Origin: Acridotheres tristis
Taxonomy: Eukaryota; Chordata; Aves; Passeriformes; Sturnidae
Direction of reading: 5' to 3'
DNA length: 64,000 bases
Assembly: GCA_037013685.1 (NCBI GenBank)
Contig: CM072887.1
Span: forward strand, 51,201,154 to 51,265,153
Numbering within the stretch: the first letter of the stretch is position 1; every line of letters starts with the position of its first letter. A program made the translations under genes and the position numbers. A model generated the notes under the pieces. The model worked only from the letters and a program-made list of their open reading frames with translations, had not been told where the DNA came from and ran no database searches. This document shows positions 61,274 to 64,000 of this stretch, piece by piece.

Positions 61274-64000
61274 CTGCTTTCTATTTATATTAGTGTTGTG
61301 TAGCTTGGGTAGTGACAGAAATTTCCTCAGATAAACGTTCAGATATACAGCATAATTTTTTCAGATTCTGTCTTCTCACTCTATCTCTGCATTCCTTGTG
61401 ACCCTCTTCATTCTTTGCGTTCTTTTCACCAATTTAGGGGTTTTGTGCTTTACCTTGCAGGCAGAAAAAATATTTCTCTGCCACCAATCATAATAGTATA
61501 AGAGAGACAGAATCTCTGGCATACTTACCGATGGTATGAAGAAGGACTGTTCTATTGGAAGGTATTTTTTTATTTTAATTCTTAATTGGTCCAAACAACA
61601 GCACTTGTATATAGGTCTGTGGGGTTTTTTTCCCACAGATTATTACTGTAGACATTTTTATGTTAGACATAACATTAGAATTACAAACAGGTGGTTGCCA
61701 TGACATTGTTACAGATGTGTGCTGAGCCCTATAGTTGTGTTCACATTGCTTCTCTTTATTTAGTAATTTATAAGCTGAATATTTGCTTACTTAAATAGTG
61801 GAATTCAGTTTTGGTAATCATCACTTCTACTAATTGCCTGCCTTCAGCAGAGATCAAATAATTATGTTCCTGAAGCAAATCTTTGTTTAGTCTTCATTTA
61901 TGCCTCCTTCTCTATAGCTCCACTGTGGAGTGGGATGGAGGGCAGCCTCTTCTAAGTGTTTTCCTTGCTCACCACTCACCAGCCAGCTGTATGGATGTGT
62001 CTTTGACTTGGACAGTTTGCTGTCACGGTTTGGTTCTTCCTTGGGGAGCATGCTGCACTGAAAGGAAACTTCCCCCTTCATTACCCAGCCCTTTCTCCTG
62101 GCACTAATGATTTTTAAATTTTTTTTTTTTTGTAGCTGTGGGGAAAAACATTTTCACAGCTCTGAAAAGGGTTCATTCAGCCTTTCCGTAATAGTTCAAG
62201 TGGTTGGTTTTCTTCTGGCTTCCGAAATACATTATAAATCACAATCTGGAAAAAGTTCTAATATGGTTCCAAGTCTTGCTGCTGAATTTGGATACGTTGC
62301 TGGGACTTACTTTGTAGCTCATCCTTAACAACTGACAAAATATTTACTCGGCACAGTGCAAAGAAGGCGAACTTTCTCCAAAATATTATACAGAGTTGGA
62401 GTCAGAACACAGACAATGAGGCAAAAAATTGGACCTGCCCACCAAGCCATTAGTTGAATAGTTTTCCAGAATGTCATGAGAAAGAGCTTCATGAAATCAC
62501 TTGCTGATAGCTGCTTCTTGTGATATGGGAGTGGAGAGGGCAGCTAGGTCCCCAGTAGTGAGGACAGCATATTGGAGATACTGAAGTCTTAAGTGTATAT
62601 TTGCATAGGCAGTGCCAGCAGGGAATGTTCTTTTCTGTTTATTAAACGTTTACTTTATAAAAATGTGCGTTCCCTAAACTGATCTTCTGCATTCAAAATG
62701 AACAGAAAAATATTTAACCCCAGCTGGATCAGAGTGTTGTTCCTGTTTTGGTATGTTAGTTTTATTTTTAGAGTGTTAGTTTTCCCCTGGGGAAAGGATT
62801 ATTAAACTATTAGAATCAGATTGGAGTTTTTGAAGTGTAGTGTGCCGTTCATCTCTTAGTCTAGAAAATGTGGGGTTTGTTTCACGGGTTTCACCCCACT
62901 TTTTTGAGAAAAGATGGAGGGAGAAAAACTGCAGTGAACTAACTTCAGTACAAGAAAGTCCATAGTGACAAAACTGTAAGTCTAATAATAGGGGGTTTTA
63001 TGTTTTTATGTTGTCTTCATGTGATCCTTTTCAAAAGAGCCTCCTCAGCAGTTATATGCCATTGTCTCTTTGACAGTGGTACATTGTTGTTTTAGTACAA
63101 ATAATACAGGATATGTCCCAAAATAAGAGCACATCTCACTGTGTACTTAAATGCAGTACACTGTGGTCAGTATTTCTGACAGATTCCTTATTCTCAATGT
63201 ATTTCCCTCCAACAAAATGTATCAGACATCATGAGGCATAATAATTCAACCTTTCTGAAACAGGAGAAATGTTTTCATAAAGCAAGATATTTTTGACAGT
63301 CTTAAACTACAATAAACCTATCTTACAACTGCATTTATATCCACTGATGTCATGTTACTATTTTTCCAATTTGGTTAAAATAAAAAGAAATATGCTGTCC
63401 CAACTCTCTAAGAAATAGCATGGCACAGCTACTATAGCTGTAGAGATTTGGAGGGAGGGGATAAGAGTGAGGACATTTTCTTTATTTTCTTTGTTTAATA
63501 GTTTATACATTTGTCTTCAAAGGTAGCAATCTCGTGGATTGGCATTTTGGATGACTTATCTGCAAATTTATCTGTTGTCATCTTTTTTGAGCCCCTAACA
63601 AAGCAGATTCTTTGTGGGGTCCTGGACAATCCATCAAAGGTGTTTGTAAGGAATAACCCACCACTTTTATAGGAAGTGAAAAAGCAAAGAGTACTGCCAT
63701 ACACTTGTTTAAAAAACCTGTGAAGAGTGCCGACTTTTCATTCACCCTGAGGCTTGAAAAACAATGTGGATGTCCTGCAGCTGACTTTCTCTTGGAACTC
63801 AAAACATTAAAATCCATTGTGCAGTGGTTTTCACTTGTTTTTTTTTTAGATGTTGTGTAACCTAAAGAAAATAGGGCTTTTCAGGGTTGTTTAAAAGTTC
63901 TATTTATGGTACAGAAAACATGACAGTCCAAGTTAATTACTATTTCAGTTGCTGACAAACTGGAAGCATGAGCAAAAAAGGAAGATAAAGTGACCCTTAG
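61274..64000 (+). other. AIG1: AIG1 intron 3, end of window; no gene seen
   Basis: Intronic DNA with T runs near 62119-62132 and 63838-63848. Small ORFs (for example those at 63495-63817, minus strand) carry no recognisable domain. Exon 4 of AIG1 was looked for and not found. Confidence 0.65.

Noticed and set aside
1..64000. Search for tRNA, rRNA, snoRNA, CRISPR arrays or a clustered gene system
   Set aside because: Nothing with the required structure was seen by eye. A covariance-model search (for example Infernal with Rfam) would be needed to exclude small RNAs.

Overview
This is a vertebrate nuclear window, almost certainly from a bird. Two spliced exons of one gene lie in long, AT-leaning, intron-like DNA. 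The interspersed repeats are avian: several CR1 LINE 3' ends (two end in the typical degenerate TTCTGTGATTCTGTGA-like tail), an avian ERV solo LTR, and a decayed endogenous retrovirus. There is no bacterial-type gene density, no operon, and no ORF above about 194 codons. The solo LTR resembles a family I associate from memory with neoavian birds rather than chicken, so a non-galliform bird is likely but not proven.

The gene is AIG1 (androgen-induced 1, FAR-17a/AIG1 family) on the plus strand. The window starts inside intron 1 (at least 23.5 kb). It then holds exon 2 (23537-23692, 52 codons), intron 2 (23693-34865, 11.2 kb), exon 3 (34866-34967, 34 codons) and the first 29 kb of intron 3. Both exons are phase 0, with canonical AG and GTAAGT/GTGAGT borders. 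By human numbering from memory they encode residues 48-99 and 100-133. The two catalytic residues reported for human AIG1, Thr43 and His134, would lie in exon 1 and at the first codon of exon 4. Both exons are outside the window.

Intron 1 carries an antisense ERV solo LTR (about 5696-6271), a diverged antisense CR1 (7917-8110), an ancient CR1/L3-like fragment (21400-21690), an unidentified GC-rich block (13231-13815), a small GC-rich block open on both strands (14350-14490) and an AT-rich block (16241-16570). Intron 2 carries a sense-oriented, internally deleted endogenous retrovirus (29133-32373): a 5' partial LTR, a decayed integrase, an Env-like membrane anchor and a fuller 3' LTR with AATAAA. 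Intron 3 carries a 24-bp minisatellite (36645-36711), two good CR1 copies (39538-40003, 59300-59726), a CR1 tail stub (50729-50766), another ancient CR1/L3-like fragment (54001-54367) and an uninterrupted (AAGGG)n tract of 122 bp (61152-61273).

No RNA gene, CRISPR array or novel multi-gene system is visible. The points most worth checking are the exon phasing around the catalytic residues, the structure of the sense-oriented ERV, and the long pure AAGGG repeat.
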